Program-made: the position numbers and the translations under genes
Notes under the pieces: generated by a model
What the model was told of the DNA's origin: nothing
What the model saw: only the letters and a program-made list of their open reading frames with translations
Database searches by the model: none
Shown: piece by piece, positions 1 through 8,065 of the stretch
Position numbering within the stretch: position 1 is the stretch's first letter
Layout of the letters: the number at the start of each line of letters is the position of its first letter
Origin: Sciscionella sediminilitoris
GTDB lineage: Bacteria > Actinomycetota > Actinomycetes > Mycobacteriales > Pseudonocardiaceae
Assembly: GCF_000737195.2 (NCBI RefSeq)
Contig: NZ_JALM01000002.1
Span: forward strand, 1-64,000
Reading direction: 5' to 3'
DNA: 64,000 nt

Positions 1-2
1 GC

Positions 3-983
3 ACCGAGTACGACTGGCGCTCGTTCGAGGACCGCCTCCATCGGATCGGCCAGTTCCGCACGACCATCGACGGTCTGGGAATCCACTTCCTGCACCGCCG
101 ATCCGCCCGTACGGACGCCACTCCGCTACTCCTGACGCACGGGTGGCCGGGAAGTATCGCCGAATTCATCGATGTGGCAGACGAACTCGCGGAGCCGAAG
201 AATGCGAGCGCCCCGGCATTCCACGTCGTGATCCCCTCGCTACCCGGTTTCGGTTACAGCGACAAACCGGCCACGACCGGATGGGGAACCGAAAAGATCG
301 CGGCCGCCTTCGTGGAATTGATGAGCAGGCTCGGTTACGAGAAATTCGTGGCCCACGGCGGCGACTGGGGAGGCAATATCACCACGGTTCTCGCCGGCAG
401 GTTCCCGGAGCAGGTGCTCGGCATTCACACCCTGTTCGCTGCGGGCCCGCCCGGCCTGCCGACGGAAGGACTCACGGCGGCCGAACGCGAGTGGGCCGCG
501 GAAACCCGCCATTTCTGGCGGCACCGCGCGGCGTATGCCAAGCAGCAGGCGACCCGGCCACAGACCATCGGCTATTCACTCGTCGATTCACCGGTCGGGT
601 TGCTCGCCTGGATTCTCGACAAATTCGCCGAATGGTCGGACACCGAGGACAGCCCGTTCGAGACGATTTCCCGGGACCGGATTCTCGACGATGTCACCCT
701 GTATTGGCTGACCCGCAGCGGCGCGTCCGCGGCCCGCATCTACTACGAGAGCCACAACTCGCTCGACCCCGAACTCCGGGTCGACGTTCCCTCGGCGATC
801 ACCACGTATCCCCGCAATATCGAGAAATACCCGCGCCCGTGGGCACAACAGCGGTACCGGCAGATCGTCCGGTGGCGAGAACCCGAGACCGGAGGACACT
901 TCCCCTCGCTGGAGGTTCCCGGGTATTTCGTCGAGGACCTGCGAGAGGGCCTCGCCGCGGTACTGACCTGTGCGGGCCGATAG
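3..983 (+). CDS. Epoxide hydrolase, alpha/beta-hydrolase fold (5' end outside window)
   Basis: Probably hydrolyses an epoxide to a diol in the cytoplasm. The frame is open from base 3 to TAG at 981-983 (326 visible residues), so the start lies left of the window. The first residues look like the end of the EHN domain that precedes the catalytic fold in microsomal-type epoxide hydrolases. The oxyanion motif HGWPGS lies near base 138. The nucleophile elbow GGDWGG (catalytic Asp) is near 358. A C-terminal GGHFPSLE, with the expected catalytic His, is near 891. A shorter in-frame ATG at 174 would remove the HGWPGS motif and is not the real start. The gene converges on the Lrp-type regulator with only 3 bp between the stops. 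The family is clear; the substrate is not. Confidence 0.88.
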   Translation, partial: TEYDWRSFEDRLHRIGQFRTTIDGLGIHFLHRRSARTDATPLLLTHGWPGSIAEFIDVADELAEPKNASAPAFHVVIPSLPGFGYSDKPATTGWGTEKIAAAFVELMSRLGYEKFVAHGGDWGGNITTVLAGRFPEQVLGIHTLFAAGPPGLPTEGLTAAEREWAAETRHFWRHRAAYAKQQATRPQTIGYSLVDSPVGLLAWILDKFAEWSDTEDSPFETISRDRILDDVTLYWLTRSGASAARIYYESHNSLDPELRVDVPSAITTYPRNIEKYPRPWAQQRYRQIVRWREPETGGHFPSLEVPGYFVEDLREGLAAVLTCAGR

Positions 984-986
984 CCC

Positions 987-2048
987 TCAGGACGGCGGGC
1001 CCGGCAACGGAATCACCTCGCCGGTGCACCGCCCGTCCGGATGCATCAGCCAGCCGACCCGTTTGCTGGTGCGCAGGATGACCGAACCGTCCACGATCCC
1101 GCCCGCGGGCAGCAGCCGTTCGAGAACGTCCTGCAGGGAAAGGAGATCGGCCAGATCGGCGGTCCACGCGTTGACCACGAGGCTCGCCGAACCGGTCACC
1201 GACATGCACAGCCGGATCCGGGGATCCTCGCGCAGCCGGGCCACGGTTTCCGGCAGCGCGCTGATCGGCAACCGGCACCACCACACCGCGTGCATCGGCC
1301 AGCGGGTGTGCAACTGGGCGATCTCACAGCGCAGCCGCAGCACACCGGAACCGAGCAGCGCGGCGAGCTGGCGGCGCACGGTCGATGCCGGGCGGTGCAG
1401 CCGCTCGGCGAGCTCGGCCGCGGTGGCCCTTCCGTCGTAGGCCAGCGCGGTCACCAGTGGTTCGAACACCCGGGAACGCAGATAGACCGGCTCGTCCGGC
1501 CGGACCCGTTCGCGTTTCCCGGAGCGCAGGATCGCCTCGCGCTGTCCCCGGTCGAGCGCGTCGAGCTGCCACTGGCTGCCCTCGATGTGCATCCGGGCGC
1601 CGAGATGGGAGCGGACCGTGGCCACCCCCGGAATATGGCGCAGCTCGTCGAGCAGCAGCGCGGACAGCTCGCCGAAGGTACCGGCGGACACGGTCAGCAG
1701 CAGATCCCTGCCCTGCGCGGCGTGTTCGAGATTGTGTACCCGGGGCATGCGTTCCACCCGCGCCGCGACCTCGTCCACCGATCCGGGGAGACAGTCCACC
1801 TCGACCAGGGCGACGACCGCGTCCCCGGAAAGCGCCCCGTGCACCGGATAGGCGGTCACCCAGGCCAGCCCTGCCGCGCGCAGCCGCTGCCAGCGCTGGG
1901 CGAGCGCGGTGGGTGAGCTGCCGAGCACCGGGGCGAGCGCGGTCCAGGCGGCGCGCGGCCGCAGCTGCAGGGCGTGAATGAGCGCCAGATCCTCCTCGTC
2001 CACATCAAGGTGATCGTTTTCTGGCGGTACAGCGGAGTCAGTGGTCAT
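987..2048 (-). CDS. Lrp/AsnC-family regulator with duplicated architecture
   Basis: DNA-binding transcription regulator of 353 residues, about twice the size of a standard Lrp. It has two AsnC-type helix-turn-helix segments, one near residues 15-60 (DEEDLALIHAL through RWQRLRAAGL) and one near residues 190-240 (AAELAERLHRPASTVRRQL), each followed by a ligand-binding RAM-like region. This tandem form is common in actinomycetes. I place the start at the ATG at 2048 (MTTDSAV) because the upstream in-frame extension is basic and not conserved in character. It is divergent from the M20 amidohydrolase at 2126, with 77 bp between them, so it most likely controls that gene in response to an amino acid or similar effector. 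The effector is unknown. Confidence 0.85.
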   Translation of the reverse strand: MTTDSAVPPENDHLDVDEEDLALIHALQLRPRAAWTALAPVLGSSPTALAQRWQRLRAAGLAWVTAYPVHGALSGDAVVALVEVDCLPGSVDEVAARVERMPRVHNLEHAAQGRDLLLTVSAGTFGELSALLLDELRHIPGVATVRSHLGARMHIEGSQWQLDALDRGQREAILRSGKRERVRPDEPVYLRSRVFEPLVTALAYDGRATAAELAERLHRPASTVRRQLAALLGSGVLRLRCEIAQLHTRWPMHAVWWCRLPISALPETVARLREDPRIRLCMSVTGSASLVVNAWTADLADLLSLQDVLERLLPAGGIVDGSVILRTSKRVGWLMHPDGRCTGEVIPLPGPPS

Positions 2049-2125
2049 ATCCGTCGATCGAGCAGGTTTTCCCGAGTATCGTTCCAGAATACGGCCGGAC
2101 AACGTGAACCGACCAAGGAGGGCTC

Positions 2126-3331
2126 GTGGACCTGCTCGACGACGCGGAGGCGATGCGGCCCGATCTGGTCCGGCTGCGGGAGGACCTGCACCGGATCCCC
2201 GAGGTCGGCCTGGACCTGCCGCGCACCCAGGAGCAGGTCCTCGAAGAACTCCAAGGGCTGCCGCTCGAGGTCAGCACCGGGACCGAGACCACATCGGTCA
2301 CCGCCGTGCTGCGCGGCACCGGCGAGCCCGCCGAAGGACAGGAACCGAGCACCGTGCTGCTGCGCGGCGATATGGACGCGCTGCCGATTCCGGAAGGTTC
2401 CGGGGAGGACTTCGCCGCCACCAACGGCGCGATGCACGCCTGTGGCCACGATCTGCACACCGCCGGGCTGGTCGGAGCGGCGCGCCTGCTCAGCGCCCAC
2501 CGGGATCGCCTCGCCGGGGATGTCGTGTTCATGTTCCAGCCCGGCGAGGAGGGGTACGACGGGGCACGCGTGATGCTCGGGGAGGGACTGCTCGAGACAT
2601 CGGGACGGCGTCCGGACCACGCCTACGCGCTGCACGTGGTGCCGCACCGGCTGCCCGCGGGGCTGGTTTCCGGACGGGCCGGGACGACCCTGTTCGCTTC
2701 CTACACCCTCGAGGTCACCGTGCACGGCACCGGCGGGCACGGCGCGACCCCGCACGAGGGCAGGGATCCGGTCGTCGCCGCCGCCGAAATGGTCAGCACC
2801 CTGCAGACCGCGGTGACCCGTTCGTTCGACGTGTTCTCCTCGGTGATCGTCACGGTGGGCAGGCTCTCCGGTGGCACCTCGGCGAACATCATCGCCGACA
2901 CGGCCTCCTTCGAGGCGACGGTGCGCACCACCAATGCCGGACTGGAACCGCGGCTGCGCGAGGTGTTCGGCCGGTATCTGGAGGGAATCGCCGCGGCACA
3001 CGGGGTTTCGGTGGACATGCGGCTGGTCCCCGGTTACCCGGCCACCGTCAATGATGCCGCCGAAGCCGAGTTCAGCGCGACCGTGGCCAGGGAACTGTTC
3101 GGCGAGCGGCGATTCGACAGCCCCGAGCACCCCACCCAGGGGTCCGAGGACTTCTCCAGGGTGCTGCAGGAGGTGCCCGGCGCGCTGCTGTTCCTCGGCG
3201 CCCACATCCCCGGTGCGGATCCCGCCCTCGTCCCGGCCAACCACTCCCCCAGGGCCCGGTTCGACGGATCGGTGACCAGCCAGGGTGCCGCGTTGCTCGC
3301 CGGACTCGCTGCCGGGCGGCTGGCCCGCTGA
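2126..3331 (+). CDS. M20-family amidohydrolase (N-acyl-amino acid or hippurate hydrolase type)
   Basis: A 401-residue cytoplasmic metallopeptidase-type amidase that should release an amino acid from an N-acyl or related conjugate. The M20D metal-binding motifs are present: RGDMDALP near residue 83, ACGHDLHTA near residue 111 (Cys and His ligands) and QPGEEGYDGA near residue 138. A central dimerisation domain follows, with GHGATPHEG near residue 205. Length is normal for the family. The GTG start at 2126 is fixed by a strong Shine-Dalgarno AAGGAGG at 2115-2121. It is divergent from the Lrp-type regulator, a common pairing for amino acid salvage genes. The substrate cannot be read from the sequence. 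Confidence 0.88.
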   Translation: MDLLDDAEAMRPDLVRLREDLHRIPEVGLDLPRTQEQVLEELQGLPLEVSTGTETTSVTAVLRGTGEPAEGQEPSTVLLRGDMDALPIPEGSGEDFAATNGAMHACGHDLHTAGLVGAARLLSAHRDRLAGDVVFMFQPGEEGYDGARVMLGEGLLETSGRRPDHAYALHVVPHRLPAGLVSGRAGTTLFASYTLEVTVHGTGGHGATPHEGRDPVVAAAEMVSTLQTAVTRSFDVFSSVIVTVGRLSGGTSANIIADTASFEATVRTTNAGLEPRLREVFGRYLEGIAAAHGVSVDMRLVPGYPATVNDAAEAEFSATVARELFGERRFDSPEHPTQGSEDFSRVLQEVPGALLFLGAHIPGADPALVPANHSPRARFDGSVTSQGAALLAGLAAGRLAR

Positions 3332-3338
3332 ACCGGGA

Positions 3339-4436
3339 TCAGCGCACGATCCGGGTGACCAGGTCGTGGCCGAGCCCGTACAGCTTGCTGAGCACGATCC
3401 GGTAGCGGACGGATCTTCCCTGCCGCTCGCCGATGACCAGTCCCGCGTCCCGCAGTTTGCGCAGATGCCGGGACACCTGCTGCGGGCTCATTCCGGTGCG
3501 GGTGGCCAATTCCGTCGTGGTGCAGGCCTCGTTGATCAGGTGACGGCACAACCCGAGCCGCACCGGATCGGTGAGCGCCAGCAGCCGGATCCGCACCTGT
3601 TCGAGACTGTCCTCCTCGGTGTGCTCGGCGGGGAACTGAACCAGTACCGGCAGGTTCATTCCCGGTTCGGACTCCCCCTTGACCAGGAGATGCGGGTGGC
3701 CGAACCGGGTGGGGACCAGGACCAGTTCCCGTTCGGTCAGGGAAAACCGCGCGGACTGCAGCTTTTCGAACCGCACGGTCTGTGCGGCGTTGTCGACCTC
3801 CGCGGTCGGGGACAGGGAGCTGACCACGAGCGGAAGCGGGCCGGTGCGCACCCGTTCGCCGAGCAGCTCCACCGAACCCCGCATGGCTGAGCGCAATCGC
3901 GGCCACAGCGCACCGAAGAACAGTTCCCCGGCACCGAGCAGCACGGACAGCAACCGTTCGCGCACCCGTTCCGGATCGGCGACAAGTGCGGCGGCCAATG
4001 CTCCCCGCGCGGGCGAGCGATTGTTGCAGGCGCGCACGAATTCGCGCGCTCCCCCGGCATCGTCGAGTTGCCACGGGCAGCTCGGCGCGAATCCGTGCAC
4101 CGCGTCGGCACACAACCTGGTGAACGCGCCGACATCCAGGCGCTGCAGCGCGGCGACCGCCTCGTCCAGCTCGCCGCTGCCGTCCGCGGTCAGGGGCAGC
4201 AGCAGCCGGGTCCGGAACCGTGCCCACAGCGGTTCCAGGCGGCCGAGCTCCACCGCGAACCACTCGGGGAAGCCCGCGCGCACCTCACGCACCCAGCGCG
4301 CCCGGTCTGGATGGTGGCCCGGTTCGGCGAGCACGTGCAGGCAGGCCATCAGTTCCGCGGCCGCATCGCATCGGGTCCGGACCGATTCCGGGCGGATCCC
4401 GTGCAGATCGAGTACGACAGCCACGAACGCATCCAA
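3339..4436 (-). CDS. ArsR-type HTH regulator with DUF5937-like N-terminal domain
   Basis: A 365-residue regulator. The N-terminal two thirds resembles the DUF5937 domain found in actinobacterial proteins. The C-terminal part is an ArsR-type winged helix (residues about 275-350; CRHLINEACTTTELA, then MSPQQVSRHLRKLRDAGLV). There is no obvious Cys-rich metal site, so an organic ligand is more likely than a metal. It converges on the M20 gene (7 bp apart) and is divergent from the alpha/beta hydrolase at 4549. A 7-bp inverted repeat in the shared promoter region (4453-4480) is the likely operator. Confidence 0.8.
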   Translation of the reverse strand: MDAFVAVVLDLHGIRPESVRTRCDAAAELMACLHVLAEPGHHPDRARWVREVRAGFPEWFAVELGRLEPLWARFRTRLLLPLTADGSGELDEAVAALQRLDVGAFTRLCADAVHGFAPSCPWQLDDAGGAREFVRACNNRSPARGALAAALVADPERVRERLLSVLLGAGELFFGALWPRLRSAMRGSVELLGERVRTGPLPLVVSSLSPTAEVDNAAQTVRFEKLQSARFSLTERELVLVPTRFGHPHLLVKGESEPGMNLPVLVQFPAEHTEEDSLEQVRIRLLALTDPVRLGLCRHLINEACTTTELATRTGMSPQQVSRHLRKLRDAGLVIGERQGRSVRYRIVLSKLYGLGHDLVTRIVR

Positions 4437-4452
4437 CCATCACCACGGCACC

Positions 4453-4480
4453 GATGTTTGTCTCAGGTGCGGTAAACATC
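4453..4480. promoter_or_regulatory. Inverted repeat, candidate operator of the ArsR/DUF5937 regulator
   Basis: GATGTTT at 4453-4459 and AAACATC at 4474-4480 are perfect inverted 7-bp arms with a 14-bp spacer. The site lies between the divergent regulator (start 4436) and hydrolase (start 4549). Its position and symmetry suit a dimeric winged-helix repressor. Assignment is by location only. Confidence 0.5.
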
Positions 4481-4548
4481 CATCCGGTTCCGGGCACTCG
4501 GTTGCCATACTCCCTCGCTGTACCGCCCAACCGACGTGAGGTGACCCG

Positions 4549-5871
4549 ATGCCCGAAGCCGTGCTTTCCGGACCGATCCCGGAAACGGAGACCTCCCGGG
4601 CGCATGTGCTCGAACCGTACGGGCTGGACCGGCTCGCGGAGTACGACTACGTGCAGGAGGAATACCTCGTCGAGGGCACGGCCGCGGGTGCCGGGTTCGG
4701 TACCCGGATCCTGGTGCGCAGGCCCGCGGATGTGCGCCGGTGCAGCGGAACCGCGATCACCGAGGTGAGCCATATCTGGGGCGGTACCTCGGTATGGCGG
4801 GCGATCAACCGGTTCGTCATGCGCGGCAACCACGTCTGGGTGGAGATCGATTCGCAGGCACCGTCCGCGATGGGGCTCGTCGCGGCCTCGGATCCGCAGC
4901 GATACCGCTCGTTCCGGTTCACCGAAGGCGAACGTGCCAAGGATTTCGCCGCGAGCATCCCGTTCGAGCCCGGGCTGGGCCGCGAAGAGCTCGCCGCGCG
5001 CTACGACGCGTTCATGGCCCGCTGGCGGACGGCGACCCCGCAGTCACCGGAGATCATCGCCGCCATCGCCCGTGCCCTGCGCGCCGGACTCCCGGGATGT
5101 GGCTTCGCCGCCCGGAGAATCTTCTTCGGCGGGATCTCCCAGACCGGCGGCGTGGTACGCGAGTTCATCCGCAACCACCATGCGAGGTACCCGGTCTTCG
5201 ACGGCTACCTGCCCGGCGCCTCCGGCGGTCCCGCGCTTCCGGACATCGATGCCCCGGTGATCGAGGTTCTCGGTGAAGCCGAATTCCAGTCCGTCCGGGA
5301 ACCCTGCGGAGTTTCCGGCCAGGTGCGCGGGCTGAGCCACCGGCGCGCGGACGGAGCGCTGTTCCGGCTCTACGAGGTGGCCGGGATGGCGCACCGGGAG
5401 ACCCGGTACATGTCGGCGGCCGACCGCACCCGGCTGGCCGGCTGCCCGCTGCCGGAGGACGCACGGTGGAGTACCTTCCCGAACGGGCACGTCTATCACG
5501 CGCTGTGGCAGGCACTGCTCGGCTGGAGCGAGCACGGCACCCCGCCGCCTCCGGGAAAGGTCCTGGAAACCCTTGCGGGCACCGAGGAAATCGCCCGCGA
5601 CGAACACGGCAATGCCCTCGGCGGGTTGCGCACCACCTACACCGACGTCCCGGTTTCCACGCTCGTCGCGGCCACCCCGGTCGGGCGCCCGAGCTGGTAC
5701 CACGGCAACGAAACCCCGTTCCCGGCGGACAAACTCCGCCGCCTCTACGGGGACGGCGAACGCTACCGGCGCGCCGTCGCGGCCCGCCTCGAGGAATACA
5801 TCCACGAAGGCACCTATCTGCCCATCGACGCGGAAGAGATCCGCCGCGCGCCCGTTCCCGTCCCGAACTGA
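4549..5871 (+). CDS. Alpha/beta hydrolase domain protein (esterase or amidase-like)
   Basis: A 440-residue protein of the alpha/beta-hydrolase family that begins with a beta-rich cap and has a long C-terminal region. The nucleophile elbow is probably GGISQTG near residue 194 (Ser). The opening region YVQEEYLVEGTA and WGGTSVWRAINRF matches the style of the large uncharacterised 'alpha/beta hydrolase domain' proteins of actinomycetes and proteobacteria. There is no signal peptide, so it should be cytoplasmic. The MHS-type transporter follows after 10 bp, so the two are co-transcribed: the transporter may import an ester or lactone that this enzyme cleaves. The substrate is unknown. Confidence 0.75.
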   Translation: MPEAVLSGPIPETETSRAHVLEPYGLDRLAEYDYVQEEYLVEGTAAGAGFGTRILVRRPADVRRCSGTAITEVSHIWGGTSVWRAINRFVMRGNHVWVEIDSQAPSAMGLVAASDPQRYRSFRFTEGERAKDFAASIPFEPGLGREELAARYDAFMARWRTATPQSPEIIAAIARALRAGLPGCGFAARRIFFGGISQTGGVVREFIRNHHARYPVFDGYLPGASGGPALPDIDAPVIEVLGEAEFQSVREPCGVSGQVRGLSHRRADGALFRLYEVAGMAHRETRYMSAADRTRLAGCPLPEDARWSTFPNGHVYHALWQALLGWSEHGTPPPPGKVLETLAGTEEIARDEHGNALGGLRTTYTDVPVSTLVAATPVGRPSWYHGNETPFPADKLRRLYGDGERYRRAVAARLEEYIHEGTYLPIDAEEIRRAPVPVPN

Positions 5872-5881
5872 GGTCAGCCCC

Positions 5882-7171
5882 ATGTCCGCTTCCGCCCGAA
5901 CCACCGTGCGCGACGTCGCCGCGGCCACCATCGGACACGGCATGGAGAACTACGCGTTCTCCGTGTACGCGCTCATGTCCGGGGTGATCGCGGGAAAGTA
6001 CTTCCCGGCGAGCAATCCCGCGCTTTCCCTGCTCGCCTCGGTCGCCACCTTCGGCGTCTCCTTCCTGATCCGCCCGTTCGGGGCGATCGTCCTCGGCGTG
6101 TACGCCGACCGCAAGGGCCGCATCCCGGCGCTTTCGTTGTGCATCAAGCTGATGTTCATCGGCACCGTGCTCATGGCGTTCATGCCCACCTACGCCAGCA
6201 TCGGGGTGCTCGCGCCGATCGGCATGTTCCTCGCGCTGCTGATCAAGGGATTCTCCTACGGCGGCGAGTTCTCCAGCGCGGCCTCGTTCCTGATCGAACG
6301 GAATCCGGCACGGCGCGGGTTCTTCGGCAGCTGGGTCATCGCCAGCCAGTCGATCGCCAGCCTGCTCGCCGCGGTGCTGCTCACCGTGCTCACCGCGGCG
6401 CTACCGGACACCGTCTTCGACGCCTGGGCCTGGCGGATCCCGCTCGCCTTCGGCGTGCTCGTCGGCCCGGTCGGCTACTACCTGCGCCGGAAACTGCGCG
6501 ATTCCGCCGAGTACCACGCCGCCCGCACCGAGGTCCGGCGGCATCCGCTGCGCGAGGTGTTCAGCACCCAGAAAACCCGCATGCTCCTGGTCATCGGGCT
6601 CGTCGCGTTCTCATCCTCGAGCAGCTATCTGGTCACCTACATGCCGACGATGAGCGTCCGCGAGCTCGGCATGCCCTCCTCGGCGACCTTCCTGGCCGCC
6701 GTGGTCGGTTACGCGGTCTCCGTGGTCGCCGATCCGGTCGCCGGGCACTGCTCCGACCGGTTCGGCCGGGTGCGGGTGATGGTCATCGGCAGCATCGGCC
6801 TCGCCGTCACCATCCTCCCGCTGTTCCTGCTGCTGACCACGAACCCGCTGCTGCCGGTCATGATCACCGTGATGGCGCTGATCGCCCTCATCAAATCCTG
6901 TTACACCGCGCCGAACACCGCGTTCAAGGCGGAGATATTCCCCACCCACATCCGCAGCACCGGTCTTTCCATCGGCTACAACATCGGGCTCGCCCTGTTC
7001 GGCGGTTGTACCCAGCTCATCTCGACCGGGCTCATCCAGCTCACCGGAACCGCACTGGCGCCCAGCTTCTGGCTCATCGCCACCGCGATCATCAGCACCG
7101 TCAGCGTCTGCTGCGCCGCACGGCTCGGCCGGAACAGGACGCGGGAACCCGTGCGCGCGGCGGTGCGGTGA
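5882..7171 (+). CDS. MFS transporter, MHS (metabolite:H+ symporter) type
   Basis: A 429-residue inner-membrane symporter with about 12 hydrophobic segments. The MHS-type N-terminus (VAAATIGHGMENYAFSVY) and the loop 2-3 motif GVYADRKGRIP are visible. GHCSDRFGRVRVM is the equivalent loop 8-9 motif in the second half. Family members take up organic acids, betaines or shikimate. ATG at 5882 is the natural start; an upstream in-frame extension overlaps the hydrolase gene and is rejected. It is co-transcribed with the hydrolase, and the next gene is convergent. The 148-bp gap to the TetR gene holds nothing I can assign. Confidence 0.88.
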   Translation: MSASARTTVRDVAAATIGHGMENYAFSVYALMSGVIAGKYFPASNPALSLLASVATFGVSFLIRPFGAIVLGVYADRKGRIPALSLCIKLMFIGTVLMAFMPTYASIGVLAPIGMFLALLIKGFSYGGEFSSAASFLIERNPARRGFFGSWVIASQSIASLLAAVLLTVLTAALPDTVFDAWAWRIPLAFGVLVGPVGYYLRRKLRDSAEYHAARTEVRRHPLREVFSTQKTRMLLVIGLVAFSSSSSYLVTYMPTMSVRELGMPSSATFLAAVVGYAVSVVADPVAGHCSDRFGRVRVMVIGSIGLAVTILPLFLLLTTNPLLPVMITVMALIALIKSCYTAPNTAFKAEIFPTHIRSTGLSIGYNIGLALFGGCTQLISTGLIQLTGTALAPSFWLIATAIISTVSVCCAARLGRNRTREPVRAAVR

Positions 7172-7319
7172 ACGGCCCGGTCACCGGACGGGAACCCACA
7201 CCGCCGGTTCGTTGCCGCCCCGGTTCGCGGAAGTGGAACCGCCTGCCGCCCACCCGAGCACCTTCGCCATGAACTTCGCCAGTCCGCCGAACGAGGTCTG
7301 CGCGCGGTGCGTGCCGCGA

Positions 7320-7970
7320 TCAACCGGTCAGTTCGGCCAGCCGGAGACGCAGGCCGGAAACCAGTACCCGCAGACCGATCTCGAAGGTCCGATCGGCGGC
7401 GATACCGGGCTTGGCCGCACGCGTTCGTTCGGCCGCCACGAACTCCGGCGCGTGTTCGGCAGCGGCGGTCAGCCGTAGGTTGTCGGCAGGTGCGAGGGCA
7501 TCCAGGGCCGAGCCGATGACGAAGGACTCGAGGGTCACGATGACGTCCACGATCTCCTCGAGCGGCCAGCCTCCACGACGCAGGCCGCGGCTGATCCGTT
7601 CGTAGTCCTCGGCGACCTGCGGGGTGTCGACGGGCGTGGCGGCCAGCAGGTCGATACCGGCGGGGCGGGCAGCGAAAGCGTCCCGGTAGGACCACGCCCA
7701 GGGCACCACGGCCTCGTCCCAGGGCAGCCGGTCGAAGGGGGTGGCGTCGATGTCCTTGGCGACCTGTTCCCGCATAGCGTCGACAAGGGCCGTCTTGTTC
7801 CGGAAGTGGTTGTACAGCGCGGGAACCCGCACCGAAAGAGCCTCTGCGACCCGGGTCATGCTGAACTTGTCCGTGCCGGACTCGCGCAGAACGGCGAAGG
7901 CCGCGTCCACGATGCGCTCCTTGCTCAGGATCGCGGTACTCGGCCGACCGGCTCTGCGTGCACTGTCCAT
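7320..7970 (-). CDS. TetR-family repressor
   Basis: A 216-residue one-domain regulator with an N-terminal TetR helix-turn-helix (SKERIVDAAFAVLRESG, then MTRVAEALSVRVPALYNHF, residues about 15-60) and a helical ligand-binding C-terminal half. I prefer the ATG at 7970 (MDSARRAGRPS) over the ORF start at 8012 because TetR proteins usually begin this close to the HTH and because the extra residues are basic and low in complexity. It is divergent from the APC permease. A perfect 27-bp palindrome between them is the evident operator, so it should autoregulate and repress the permease-amidohydrolase pair. Confidence 0.88.
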   Translation of the reverse strand: MDSARRAGRPSTAILSKERIVDAAFAVLRESGTDKFSMTRVAEALSVRVPALYNHFRNKTALVDAMREQVAKDIDATPFDRLPWDEAVVPWAWSYRDAFAARPAGIDLLAATPVDTPQVAEDYERISRGLRRGGWPLEEIVDVIVTLESFVIGSALDALAPADNLRLTAAAEHAPEFVAAERTRAAKPGIAADRTFEIGLRVLVSGLRLRLAELTG

Positions 7971-8023
7971 CACCGCCCATCCTGCCCGACGGGTTGACCC
8001 TCGGCACAGCACGCTGTTACTTT

Positions 8024-8050
8024 CCTAAAATTAATTATATTAATTTTAGG
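8024..8050. promoter_or_regulatory. Perfect 27-bp palindrome, TetR operator
   Basis: The left arm CCTAAAATTAAT (8024-8035), the centre TAT and the right arm ATTAATTTTAGG (8039-8050) form a perfect 12+3+12 palindrome. It is strikingly AT-rich in GC-rich surroundings. It lies 54 bp upstream of the TetR start and 16 bp upstream of the permease ATG, which fits repression of both promoters. Confidence 0.8.
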
Positions 8051-8065
8051 ACGAAGAGGTCCGGT

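Noticed and set aside
143-1081. Arg-rich 312-codon frame over the epoxide hydrolase
   Set aside because: Out of frame with the recognisable catalytic motifs and of low-complexity composition.
2049-2125. GTAT and ATAC arms around 2085-2101 as an Lrp operator
   Set aside because: Four-base arms with a 9-bp spacer are too weak to call in a single sequence.
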